Shown here: one piece after another, positions 1-12,700 of the stretch
Layout: the number at the start of each line of letters is the position of its first letter
How positions within the stretch are numbered: position 1 is the first letter of the stretch
Source of the DNA: Dermatophagoides farinae
Taxonomy: Eukaryota > Arthropoda > Arachnida > Sarcoptiformes > Pyroglyphidae
Direction of reading: 5' to 3'
Length of the DNA: 64,000 bases
Assembly (NCBI RefSeq): GCF_024713945.1
Contig: NC_134678.1
Coordinates: 7,998,001-8,062,000 of the forward strand
Notes under the pieces: model-generated
The model's database searches: none
Told to the model about the DNA's origin: nothing
Seen by the model: the letters and a program-made list of their open reading frames with translations, nothing else
Position numbers and translations under genes: made by a program

Positions 1-896
1 AATGTGTATCACACACACACACACATGGACACATCGATCAATCGACTGATCGAAAAAAAGGTAAAAAAGATCAATCTAAGAATCAGATTCAATTCAGAGG
101 CGGTTTTATAAAGAAAAACAAAAAAAACTGATTGATACAAAACAAGAAAAATAGAGTTATTTTCTGCAATTGAAATGAAATAGAAATAAAGTCATTTTCT
201 ATCATCATCGTCGAATTATTTTTTTTTTTGGTTTCAATTGCTTCAAATATCTATCAATTCGAGAAGGTAAATAGAATAAATTCGCGACACATACCTACTA
301 CTGAGGTTGAGGTTTTCTATTCATTTTTGCCTGTTTGTTTGTTTGTTCACAAAGTTGATCGCATTTTAATAGTACAATCAATAACAATGTAATTACTATC
401 CACAAACAGAAAAAGAAAAATCAACAAACAACGAAACACAGACACACATTCCACATTTGAATCATCATCATCATCATTGAATTGAATTGAATTGAATCAA
501 ATTGTATATAAATTATAACAACAAGGAAAATGATAATATTTTCAAGCCTCAATCATCAAGATTTTTTTTTCAAACTAACCAACAAACAAAACATAATATC
601 ATCATTAAACCATCGTTATCATCATCATTGGTTGACCCGAATTAATTTCGAAAAAATATCTCATGATCATCATCATCAACATGATTACAATGATGATGAT
701 GATGATTATAAGTCTATCTTTTTATTTACAGAGTAAAATAATTATAGATGAATAGAAAATGGAATTATAGACATTTTGGTTAATTAAATTGCCATTTTTT
801 TCGCAGAAATTTCGGGTTGTAAATAAAAAAAGAAAACTAAACTAACCTAAACTAACAAAAAGAAAGAAGAGAAAAAAATGAATATATGGCACCTAC
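1..896 (-). other. Start of unc-4 intron 2
   Basis: The sequence follows the donor CAG/GTAGGT at 897/896 and contains no homeodomain helix-3 coding sequence on the minus strand. It holds only AT-rich DNA, a short (CA)n at the very start and GAT/ATC runs. The small ORF near 530-736 is a low-complexity His/Asp product of ATC repeats. Confidence 0.7.
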
Positions 897-3800
897 CTGT
901 ACTCGTGATTCCACCAGATCTAAACGCATTGCTAATGCTTCACGCATAAAAACATCCGGATAATGACTTGCTTCAAATGCTTTTTCCAATTCTTCCAATT
1001 GCCAACCATTGAAATTTGTACGTGTCCGGCGACGTTTACTATCATGTGGATCATCATCATTTTCATCATCACTGCCACAATCTTCACTAGCTAAACTTGG
1101 TGATGAACAACTACGGCGTGATAATGAACTTGATGTACCACCACCACCACCATTACCATTACGATGATTATGATTATTATTAATCGAATAATTATTATGA
1201 TTACTATTGCCAATTAGGTTATCATTATCATTATTAGAAGACATGTTGTTCATATCATGATCATCAGATGAAAGTATATCCGGTGATGACATGCAAATAT
1301 CCAGATCACCATTATTAGCTATCGATGATGTTGAATCATTATTATGATTTTGATGATATTTATCCGCCATTAAATTATTATTATTATGACGATTATTAAT
1401 ACATATTGATGATGTATGATCGATAGACGATGTTTCAGACAATGATGTTGGACTAGCATTAGTTGATGATGTTGTTTTTGTTGTTCGTATAGACATTTCA
1501 GATAATGAAATTGATGATGGCTGTTGCTTTTGCTGTTTTTGTTGTTGACTATTACGACGTCCATTATTCATTATCAATGTATCGTGATGATTATTTTGAC
1601 CAGAATTTCGACCATTTTTCGTTGTATTCTCTTTATTATTAATATTGCTGCTACCTATTTACAAAAAAAAAATTAGACGAAAAAAATTTGATTAATTTTT
1701 CAAAAAATGAAAATGAGAAAAACGAAACATTTGACATCTTTATCGATTCATTCAATTTGTAATTTTTCTCATTGGCTCTTTATAATTGATTACTATCGAT
1801 CCACCGCTATATCTATAGATTCTAGACAAATCAATCGTTGCTTATTTTTTTTTTGTTCGTTTGTTTCAATTTGTTCTCTCCAGCACCACCACCACCGCCA
1901 ATCATACACCATGCTGACACTGTGAATGATTTTTAAGAGCGCCCCATCGTTTGTTCAATCGTGTTTTTAATTGAAAAATCGTGATCGAAACGAAGAAGAA
2001 ACAACAGCTAATCGGATCAATAGCATCTGCAGCAGTTTTTTTCTTTCTATATTCACATCAGAAACGTGAATATGGTGCTAAACGAACAAATTAATAGAAA
2101 AAAAATCATAGAAATAGATAATTGAGATGTTAACCAAAAAAAGGAGAGAATCAACAAAAAAAAATCTGGCCGCTTTTTTCTGGGTGATCATCATCAAGCT
2201 CATAAACTTAAATTTTTTCTACTAAAAAAATCCATGAAAAGATTCAATCTTCTCAACAACAACATCAACTACTCATTTACACTTTATCCATAATAATAAA
2301 TTAATTGTGAAAAAAACGATGACGATCAAAAAAGTTGTTGAACGACGACTGTTGTCGAAATAGTAGACTATATAGAGACTTTGCTCAGAACAAAAAAAGA
2401 AAATTCGAATCCCCCTGGTTCATTCACCGATTAATTAATTAAGATGATGATGATGATGATGATGATGATCTTCACCTAAACTACATTTTTTTATCGAAAG
2501 AAATATGAAAAATGAATGATGGACTGTTTTGTTGATTTTTTCAATACTTTCCACCAATAATAAATATTCGTATAGTTGGAAATATTGAATTGGCACAAAA
2601 GAGAAACAAAACAAAAAAGTCAATTATTCAATGAATCATTTCAATCGAATAACCGATGAACCGTGGTAGTGAAGCCACCATACCATACCAATATAGCCTA
2701 ACCAAAGTCATTTTTCTATTTATTAGAAGCTAATTAAATATTGAAACAGACAGATAAACAGACACAAAAAAATTGACATTATATCTATAGGGTACATATG
2801 AACTAACTTTCTATAATTAGCCAATATTACGATCGGTTCGGAATTGTTTCAATTGGAAAAAAATGATCAATGGAAAAAAGATTCAATGTTGACTAGTTTT
2901 TCTCTTTTCTCTCTTTACTTAATTGTCAAACAGAAAGAAGAAGAAAAAGAAAATCCAATTGAATCTGAATGAAAAATCATTATCATTATTTGATAATGAT
3001 GATGATTTTCAACACAATAAAATGACGATAAAATAAACAAAAGAAGAATTCAATTGTCGAATATGGGCGGAGGCAATGATGGGAGTGTTGTATGTTTATC
3101 GCCATCACATATATATAATAATCATTATTATCACAAGAAAATAATGGAAAAGAAAACAAAAGCCAATAATGATGATGATGATGATGATAATAAAATCAAT
3201 TAATTTTTTACAACACAATAATGATCGAAACGTAATCAAAATAATAAAGATTCCCAGCCCCATAGAATGAAATCATAGTGTTAACAATTTTTTTCAATTC
3301 AATTCGTAAAAAAAACAATAGTCTGGAGTGAGTTTGAATTCACCTTTCGAAATGTCCTCGATCACACATCTTTTATAGGCAACACCTTAAAGAAAGACAA
3401 AATGTTCTTTGTGAATAATTTGAAGAGTGTACATGTTATATGTTTTATTCAAGGTAAAATCATAAGAAATTTCAATATTTCACCAAAAAAAAATGGACAA
3501 AAGAAAACAGATTTTTTCAATCAATCGATTGCAATCAATTACAAATGGTGTTTATGTATTTTCCCCATACATTTGATGTGTGTGTGTGTGCGTGATAATC
3601 AAAATCAATTCAATCAAGAAAAAAAATGAGAAATAATCACAATTGGAATTTTTCCAATTCGGTCAAGAAATAATAAAATAAAATATAATAATTTGAACCG
3701 GATTTGACCCATCCTTTTTTCAAACAGAGGAAAAAAACAGTCATAAGAGGACAAACAAACATTGTGTGAATCATCACCAATAAATTCAGATGGTAAAAAT

Positions 3801-6800
3801 GAAAATTGGTGAGAATTTTCTGTTTCTATTTTTTTTCATTAATGAATTCAACTTATAGCTTAAAGGTTTTCCGAAAAAACGAACAAACAATCACGATATG
3901 ATGATGATGACAATTGTGGTTAGTTGACTGGTTGGTTGGTTGATTGGTTGGGTGACACACAACGTACACACACACACACCTTATTACACATCTGTCATCA
4001 CATATAGGTTTAAATTTTCATTCTGGCTACTGAGTTGTTGTTGTTGTTGTTCATTGGTTTTGTGTCTGTTTGTGTGATGTGAATGTGAAAATGGCTGATT
4101 GGTTGTCATAAAAAAAAATTCTCTAATTTGGTGACACATACACACACACATGTCTCTGGTCATCAAAGAAAAAAAAAATTTGCGTGTTCAGTGGTCTGTC
4201 ATTTTCAGGAGTGGCACACACAACCAAAAAATAAAAAATAAAAAAAAATCAAGCCAAGACAAACAAACAAAAAATTAAAACAATGGAAAAAAAATTAAAT
4301 TTCTTTCTTCTTCTTCTTCCAAGTTCAATTTGAATTAAAATTCGGTATAGTAAAATGAATGAATAAGAAAAAAAATCATTGAATTTGACAATTATTATTT
4401 GTCATTCATTCACATTCATTTATTCAGTTTCATTAATAGTTTTAGTATCTGCTTTTTTTCAATTCAATTCAGAGAGAGAGAATCTACAACAATTAATTTA
4501 ATTAGTGCCAAACAAGTTCGCATTCTCTCTCTCTCTCTTTATTTCTAGACAAGAACTCAATATTATTTTTCCGTTTTCTACATATCGTTACACAGGAAAC
4601 AAGAGACAAAGAGAAAGAAAGAAAGAAAAAAGTCAATTATTAGATAATTGTAATTAAAAAATTCTTCTTCGTCGTCATAATCATAATCATCATCATCAGG
4701 ACTGGAAACACAAAACAAAGAAAAAAAAATAACAACCCTCAAGTGATTGTATATTGTATTAAGTGAATGAATCACGAATCTAAAAGTTAACCGTTATTTT
4801 TTAATTATTATCAATGGAAAAAAATTCATTCAGATTTCTCCTTCTCTCTATATTTTTGTACAGATTTGTACAAAATTTTTTCCTATTATCGATTGGTGGC
4901 CAAAAAAAGAGAAGAAAAAAAAATGCTAAAGAACAAAAGAAAATCAAAAAAAGAATTCTGTCATCTGGTATTCATTCTCAGAAATTTTTTTTCCGTTTAA
5001 TTAACTGATATTCTTACAAGAAAATTTTACTAAAATGAAAAATAATTTTCAAAAATGAAATGAAAAAAAATTCAATAACAGACACAATGAATGTGGTGAA
5101 CTGAAATGAATTATTTTTTTTGGCAAAAGAAAAAACGGAAGACAGATGAAAAAAATGATAAATGATGAAAATGATGGTTGATGAACAGGACGACAAACCA
5201 TGACACATTGGGTTTCCGCACATGAAAAAATTTTCACCTTGAAAAACAGTTTCACATATGAAACTGACTTGACTGTGTCCATCTATGGCTATCAGTCTAA
5301 CAGACACCAAATGGTCACCATACAATACACAATGTAATCAATTAATCATGATCTCCACATTTCAACAACTATCAAGTCAGTCAGTTAGTCATTTTGAGAA
5401 AATTGTAAACGAACGAATGAAAAAAAACAGACAAAAATTTAATTCATCTTTCACACCTTTTAAACACAACATGAAGGAATAGAACATAACAAATTGTTGA
5501 CAACATCAGCTAACTTGAATGAATTGATCCCTGCACACACACACACACACATACTTTATGTTGGTATAAAGTGAATGTGTTAATAATTTGCCTGTCCACA
5601 CTATTCTTTGGAGAGTTTAGAAAATAAAAAACTATTAATCCAAAAAAAAAACATACAATTTCCAGCATGAACAAATCAAAGAAATGCTTAATCCCAAACG
5701 ATCAATGACACAGATAGATTATAGAAAAACTTTTTTCATTTCATTTCATAAATTAAAAATAAAAAATCCTGAATAAATATTCAGCACAAAAAAAACAAAA
5801 ACATTTTCACTCATAATTCGTCACAATCAACACTTCATCATCATAATATTGTTGTTGTTGACCATACAATCAACTGTCACTTTCAATGATCGAGAAAGAG
5901 AGAGAATCATGCATATGCATAAACAATAACAACAACGACAAAATGATTATGCTATAAACTGGTTGGCCTGAAAGTCAAAAATTTTTTTTGAAACAATCAT
6001 CAGCAAACTAGAATTATGATGAAAAAAATGACACTATAGCTTTGGAAAACAACGAAAAAACTCAGGAACGTAAAATAATGATAAAAAACTTGAATGATAT
6101 ATATACGCCATCACTAATGGTTAATCCAAACAACAACAATCGTGCAAATTCTATTTACAAAAAAAAAATGGCAAACAGTGCCAGGAATTGGGAGAAAATT
6201 GGTGGAACCAAGTATAAAATACAGACACAAGACAAAAAAAAGACCAAATAAATAATAACCAGTGAGAAGAACAAGCATAAAAAAAATAAAAATCGACGTA
6301 TGAAACGAGTATCGACTACTAAATAACCATCTATACCTACACAATTCACTCAAAATAATAATAAAAAAAGCGACGACCAACAAACTTGGGAAAGAAAGAA
6401 AAATTTGTGATTCGAATTCCAAATGAGACCAATTCATTCATTCATTCATCCAACCAGACATGCAGTCAGCCATGATGATGATGATGAACGCGAGTCTGAA
6501 TAGTTTTTTTGTTTGTTTTTGGCTCAAAAATTAAAATATATTCCACCTCTATATATCGTGTACGGATTCTCATTTTTCCATTATTCGTTTGATCCAGAAA
6601 CGCGTGTGGACATGTAGACTATATATCACTCAACTTTTTCTCATTCTTTCCTTTCTATATATTAGACATGAGATATGTGATGGGTGGTTTGGTTGGAAAT
6701 AATTTGCAAAAAGAATTTTCAATGATCCAAGTATTATAATAATAATAATAATGATCATCATCATCATAACGGTTCAATCCATATATCATTCGTTGTTTTC

Positions 6801-8901
6801 TGGATCCTAAAGAATGAACATAATAAAGGCAGAAAGAGAGGATGGACTGAAAAAATTATATTCTTCTTCCTTGTGATTATTATGAGATACACTATTATTA
6901 ATAATACAATTCTATTACGAATATCGCCACAATCACCACCATCATGGTCGAAAATAACAAACAAAAATAACCCGTTAACAGGGTGATAATAATGGTCCGA
7001 AAAAAACAAACAAATTGTTACATTTCATATATTAATGATCCAATGATTCGTAATGTGATGTGGTGGTCCATAGTTTGGCTTTTTGTTTGTTAAAACATAA
7101 AACAAAACAAGAATACATTACACACAAACACACATTATATATTATGAGCACGACATCTCAATCAAAAGTGCTAAAAAAATGTTACAAATGGAGAGGAATG
7201 AAAAACGAAAAAAAATTCGTTAGCCCAAATGGTAATTAAATGGATTTTCTTCTTTTTTTTCACCCATTAAAATGGATAGAAATAACACAAAAAGAGAACG
7301 CAAGAGAAAATCTTCTTAAAACCATAATTTACAAGAAAGACGAAGAGAAATAAACAATAAATAAAAGGTGATGACAACACACGAACGAGATTCGTTTTTT
7401 AATGCATAATAATAAAAAAATTGGTAAAGAAAAAAAACCGACTCATTCGACTTGAAAACAAATAAATCATCAAGTAATATGATGTGTTAAATAATAATAT
7501 CCGGATCAAACAAGGATGATCATTATCTGATGATGATGATGATGATGTAGTTTGAGTTTTTGAAAAAAAACAAACAAAAAACCACACATTACATTGACTA
7601 GTGATCATCATCATTATCCCAATAATGATGATGATTATGGTGGTCAATATGTTATGGTTATATAATGATACATTTCATCAGCCATCATCCGCATCATCAT
7701 AAGAATGTGATTTATAATTCAGACAAATATGATCATCATCATCGAGAAATATATTAATGACGATGCCTCATCTTTTATGTATTAACATCATCATCATTTT
7801 CTGAATTGAATAAATTTCAACAACAACATATGCCATTCATTATTAGGTCAAAAATCATTATCATCTTATAATTCAAAGAACCGTCTCAAGTACAAAAAAC
7901 TAGACTATTCAAAAATCAATTCAAAATCAATATTTGTCCATACCTTTACGATTGGTTCCTTTATTAGGCGTTGCTGTATTGATTTTATTATTATTAGTTT
8001 GTATCGATAATGTTGTCGTTGTGGGTGTTGTTAAAGTATTTGCTGCCGTGGAATTTGTATTATTGTTCATCACAGTGCTCATCATATTCAGATTTTCTTT
8101 TAAATTATTATTACCAATCAATAAATCATGACGATGATGACGAACATGATAACTTCCAGGCGATAATGGTGTCGGTGATGATGATGATGATATTGAATTT
8201 GGTGATGATGAATTGTGATTCTGATGATTATGGTGATGATGATGATTACTATTTAGATGATTTGAATTATTTGTCAACACTGGTGGTGGTGAATGGTGAT
8301 TTATTGTTGTTGATATCGGTGATGTTGTGAGTGCTGTTGTTGCTGATACTGATGCTGGTGATGATGATGGTGATGACTTTGATGCGGCAGCTGCAAATGC
8401 TGCACCAAGTAATGCTGATGGTGGCTGTAACCCTAAAGCCGCAGCGGCAGCCGCAGCAGCCGCTGCATTCTGGTGATGATGTTGCGCCATTGCTGGATTC
8501 ATCATCAAAAGATTAGCAAATTGATTGAAATTAGCATTCAATAATGAATCAAATGAATAGGCAGCCATTGATGCTAATGTTGATTGAAATGATGAATGAT
8601 CATTTGGAAACATTGCCTGATGAGCTGGATGATTGGCAGCCATTGCTGCTGCGGCTGCCGCTACGGCTGTTGCCGTTGGCTGTTGTTGTTGAGCACCTAA
8701 ACCAGTAGCCATAAAACTTGGCATTGTATATGGTGCAATAGGGGATGCAAAATGTGCAAATGATCCAGGTATTGGTCGGCCACCTAAACGTGCTAATGTA
8801 CCGGCGGCATTTGAAGTCGCAGATGAACCAGCACCACCACCACCAAATGCAGATGTTGTTGATGGTGATTGTAGTGGTAATAATGGATTAGATCCTTCCA
8901 T
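897..8901 (-). CDS. unc-4: Unc-4 family homeobox transcription factor (5' part, two exons)
   Basis: Exon 1 is 8901-7944 (ATG at 8901; donor GTATGG) and exon 2 is 1654-897 (acceptor AAATAG, donor CAG/GTAGGT). They join in phase (G+GT = Gly) to give 572 residues. Exon 2 ends inside a homeodomain: residues about 526-572 read [20 protein letters not shown] onward to LVESRVQ, nearly identical to Unc-4/UNCX up to helix 3. The expected VWFQNRRAKW exon lies beyond position 1, so the gene is partial. Exon 1 encodes Ala-rich and His/Ser/Asn-rich sequence and a YSFDSLL heptapeptide (residues 115-121) resembling the FSIDGLL N-terminal motif of UNCX and the Groucho-binding eh1 type. An acidic stretch precedes the homeodomain. 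The family acts as a paired-like DNA-binding repressor in neuronal and somite identity. The homeodomain call is direct; assigning exon 1 rests on phase, strand and the heptapeptide. Confidence 0.9.
1655..7943 (-). other. unc-4 intron 1 (about 6.3 kb)
   Basis: Bounded by donor GTATGG (7943) and an acceptor with a poly-pyrimidine tract and AAATAG (1655). The length is exceptional here, where most introns are 50-70 bp, and developmental regulators often keep cis-elements in such introns. I see AT-rich DNA, nine GAT units at 2443-2469, CA tracts and no coding sequence on either strand. Confidence 0.75.
2443..2469. repeat. (GAT)9 trinucleotide repeat
   Basis: A perfect run in unc-4 intron 1. GAT/ATC runs recur throughout the window and produce spurious poly-His, poly-Asp and poly-Met/Ile ORFs on both strands. 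Confidence 0.9.
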
Positions 8902-9222
8902 AGTCACACAATTGATATTTCACTAATTGAAAGTCAAATTATTCATTGATTGACACAGAATGAAAAAATTTATCAAAGTCACACATGATGATAACATCGA
9001 TTTACTAATAGAATTTCATTAGTGATTAGGGAAATTTTAATTAAATTTCAAAATGAAAATCAATCAACCAATCAATATGACGATGGTGGCACAACACATT
9101 AACAATTGGAAAAAAAATCTAAAAATTACAAACCAAAAAAAGCGGCAAAATACTCATTGTGTGAGCGATCCATACTTTGCCAGTCTAGATTTCGAATGAT
9201 AATAATCGAATCTCGAATGTTT

Positions 9223-9242
9223 CACACACACACACACACACA
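9223..9242. repeat. (CA)10 microsatellite
   Basis: A perfect CA dinucleotide run in the unc-4 upstream region. Similar CA/GT runs occur at 5534-5550, about 11519-11541 and about 13303-13326. Confidence 0.9.
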
Positions 9243-9487
9243 ACAGTGCTCGCCAATTTGTAGCGTGTGTATGAGCGAAGCAAAGTGAAGCGAGTCTAAT
9301 GACTCTTTCTTTCACGCTCTTTTTTTCCATTCAACTCACACACTTGTACAATACAGTTGTAGAATTCAATTCATAAGCCCGCCTTTTTATGTTTGGTGTA
9401 TGAATAATGTATCGTCGTTGTGTGCACACCGCAAACTGGACAAAATGTGTCTGTCTGTCCGCGTTTCGTTGATTGAATTGAATTGAA

Positions 9488-9512
9488 TTTTTTTTTTTTT
9501 TTTTTTTTTTTT
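9488..9512. repeat. Poly-T tract, 25 nt
   Basis: The longest homopolymer I noticed in the window, in the unc-4 upstream region. Its length should be treated as uncertain in any assembly. Confidence 0.9.
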
Positions 9513-9760
9513 GCAAAACTTTATATTTTTGCTACACATGTGTACACAACAATACAAGCGCATACTCACACGCCTTTTTTTCGGGGTAGTAACGGTACCG
9601 CCTTTTCTCTCTTGCTTACCCGCCAAAAAAATATAAATGAAAAAATCTATTTTCTACACTTTTCTCTCTCTCTCTCTTTTGTTCACACTTATTTATCAAA
9701 GTGTATGTGTGTGGTGGCTGGTGTTTGATCGCGTAGTGGTGCATCAATCAACCTATTTCT

Positions 9761-12700
9761 AGCCAAAACAAACTATTTCTTTTCTTTAATGGTCAAGAGT
9801 CTAGGAATTTTTATTATTATGAAAAAATGATCCAAAATATTAATCAACTACCAATTCTTGGATTGTTTCAATTTTTCTTTTCGCTTGGCTTGCAGCATTA
9901 GTTGATACCAAAAAAAATAAATAAATAAATGATACACAACAACAACAACAACAACAATAATAATCATCATCATATCATCATCATAAATAATAATCAAATG
10001 ACAACCAAAGCCTCAAGGGCGACTATTGTGTGTACACCACAACTGAATTTTCATCTATCCATTCGGAATAATAATAATGGAATCAGTGTCAATTGATAAT
10101 TGTTTCAAGAATCCAAAAAAATTGATTGCCATCGGCTATTTCATATTATTCAATATTGAAAAAGTAAAGAAAAAGCAATGAATCGATGGAATCAGAAAAA
10201 AAATTGAAATAATAAGCAAACAAACAAAATCATATCCAGAGGGCAATCCATATGTATGTGTGTGTGTGTTTGTAGAAAAAATGGCAATCTTTTTTTTCCA
10301 CGAAATGATTATTGACCACCACCATAAGCATCGTGAGGTCATAGGGTAATGTCATGTAATCGATTTTTTTTTCATCTGATGAACGAAAAAGAAAGAAAAA
10401 AAGCCAAATTCCACATCTGTCCATTTTTTGTTACATTATGGCTTGATCAAGAGTCCAATTCTTTCATTCATCAATTCATTATGGACAAAAAAAGTTGATA
10501 TAAAAAAAAGTCGCCGCCATTTTTTTCATGTCAAAACAACAAAATTATCTTTAACTCGTTAAAAATGATGTGTTGATGATTTCTAAACATCACACGAAGA
10601 ATATCCAATATTCTGTGGCGGCAGCTTTTTCAACCATTTTATGATCATTTTATTACATTTATGTAAATTAAGCTATATTATTATTATATAAACGTATTTT
10701 TTTTTTGCTGGATATGAAAATTTTTTCTGTTTATTTTTCAAGCAACAACAGAATTTCTAAATAATCACATCATTTTTTTTCGGCCAGATTCATATAATAG
10801 ATTCAAGGGTCATCAGTTTCATCGTTGATCAATGATCTAATCTTAGACTAATGGCAATGGATTCTTTTTTGATCAGACAAATGAAAAAATATTAGCTTGA
10901 ACTTTGTGATGATGAAACCCGAAACAAACACAGACATACACACACACACACACATTGCATGTTTGTTTGTTTATGGAATAGAAAAAAAAAATTCCAATTG
11001 CCAATATGTGTGAAATTTTGTTCACTAAATGATGTTTGACGTACAGATATAGAAAAAAAAGAGCAAAACAAATGAATTGTATAATTATGAATATGAAATT
11101 TCATAATAATTATGTTATGTGCCATAACAAACATGCACACACACACACACACACACAAACATATACAGACAAAACAAAACAAGATGTTCGTGCTTCTTTT
11201 GTTTTTTTTTTGTTTGGTTCATAGAAAACAAAACAGATTGATGTTTTGAAATGAAATGAAAAAAATTTTGTTTTTCAAATTGAAATCGATATTGACTGAT
11301 TGATTGATTGATTGGCGTGTTTTATTTTATTCAATGATGGATCACTTTTTAAGATGATGGCGATGATAACCAGTTGACAATGACAAACAATGACAACGGA
11401 TATGATACATACACACGTGTGTGTGCCATGCAGTAGAAAACACGTGCAACAATAACAAAAGAAGAAGAAAAATGAACGCGTGTTGGTGTATTATTTCGAT
11501 CTTGTTAATTATTTGATTACACACACACACACACACACACATATCATCATTACAAGAAAGGAAAAAAATGAATGAAGAAGAAAACATGTGTTTTGACATC
11601 ACAATCATCATCATCTGTCCATCAAATTACAGCAAAAAAAAGATCTCTGATTTCTGATCAAGAAAAAGAGACATACAGATTCAATTGAAATGTGAATACG
11701 TGAGAAATAATCACTGTGTGTGTCAAATGGAATAAGTGTGTATTACACACACACACAATAGTCATTGTTTTCTTTGTTAATTTCAAAAAGACAACTGATT
11801 TTATCATCAACAGAGAGTTACATTTAAAGGAAACTTCCACACACACACACATACAATTCACATGTAATCTATTTTCAAGTTTTTTATGTTTGTTTGTTTA
11901 TTAATTGTCATCATCACCATTATGACGAATATGAACAGCATAACGATGGAGATGGAGATGGAAAGAGAGGATAGTTTTCAGGAATTTAATCATCATCGGG
12001 AAAAATTCACATTGAAAATTGAATTTTTATGCAAATTTCTTCTCCTTCTTCATTGACATGATGATGATGATTGTATACCATCAATGAATTTTTCAGGAGA
12101 AAATAATTATAATCAAAATACAAGTGAATGATGGATGGCACATAACATAACCTCCCAAGTTGGAATGATAATCATGATGATTGACATTGAAACAAGGTGA
12201 TAGTGGTGTTGACATTTTCAAATAAACAACCAGAACAAATGTTCAGACATTGTTTCAAAGCATTGATTTTTGTTGATTGTCGTCGTTTTCTTATTATTAG
12301 TAGTCTGTCTGTTTAATCGCATAAACTTGAAAAAAATGGAAAAATTTTCTCATTTTCATCATTGGATCATTCAACAGAAAAACATAGATGAATGATGATT
12401 ATATGCATGCGTTATATAATGTGGCTCATTTCAAATTTTGAGATTTGTTTTCTTTTGTATTGTGCCTCCCATTCCATTCATCATCTTGGTAATCATCGTT
12501 TGACGAGAATCGTTTACTTAATTTTACATTTTACGAAACATTCACAATGAAGCACTTGATTGATGTTTACATTTAAATAATTAAAAATTCGTTTGTCTGG
12601 AATTAATTTTCAATTATTTTTGCATTTTTACAAAACAAAAAAGAAATAAATTGTCATATGTTTGTGTGTGTGTGTGTGTGAATGAATGAACCATGAAAAT

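Larger units (their letters stand above)
8902..9760 (-). promoter_or_regulatory. Probable 5' UTR and promoter region of unc-4
   Basis: Directly upstream of the unc-4 ATG. The part around 9240-9620 is visibly richer in G, C and CpG than its surroundings (for example near 9272-9295, 9377-9385, 9459-9467 and 9580-9625), consistent with a promoter in an AT-rich genome. It also contains a (CA)n run and a 25-T tract. No TATA box or start site can be fixed from sequence alone. Confidence 0.35.

Noticed and set aside
281-320. let-7-like string near ACCTACTACTGAG
   Set aside because: Only partial resemblance to the let-7 seed complement and no hairpin partner seen nearby.
530-736. 68-codon His/Asp-rich ORF
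   Set aside because: Translation of ATC/GAT repeats inside the unc-4 intron; no domain and no coding signature.
7934-8516. Plus-strand Leu/Val/Met-rich ORFs over unc-4 exon 1
   Set aside because: Antisense shadows of the repeat-rich Ser/Asn/His coding sequence on the minus strand.
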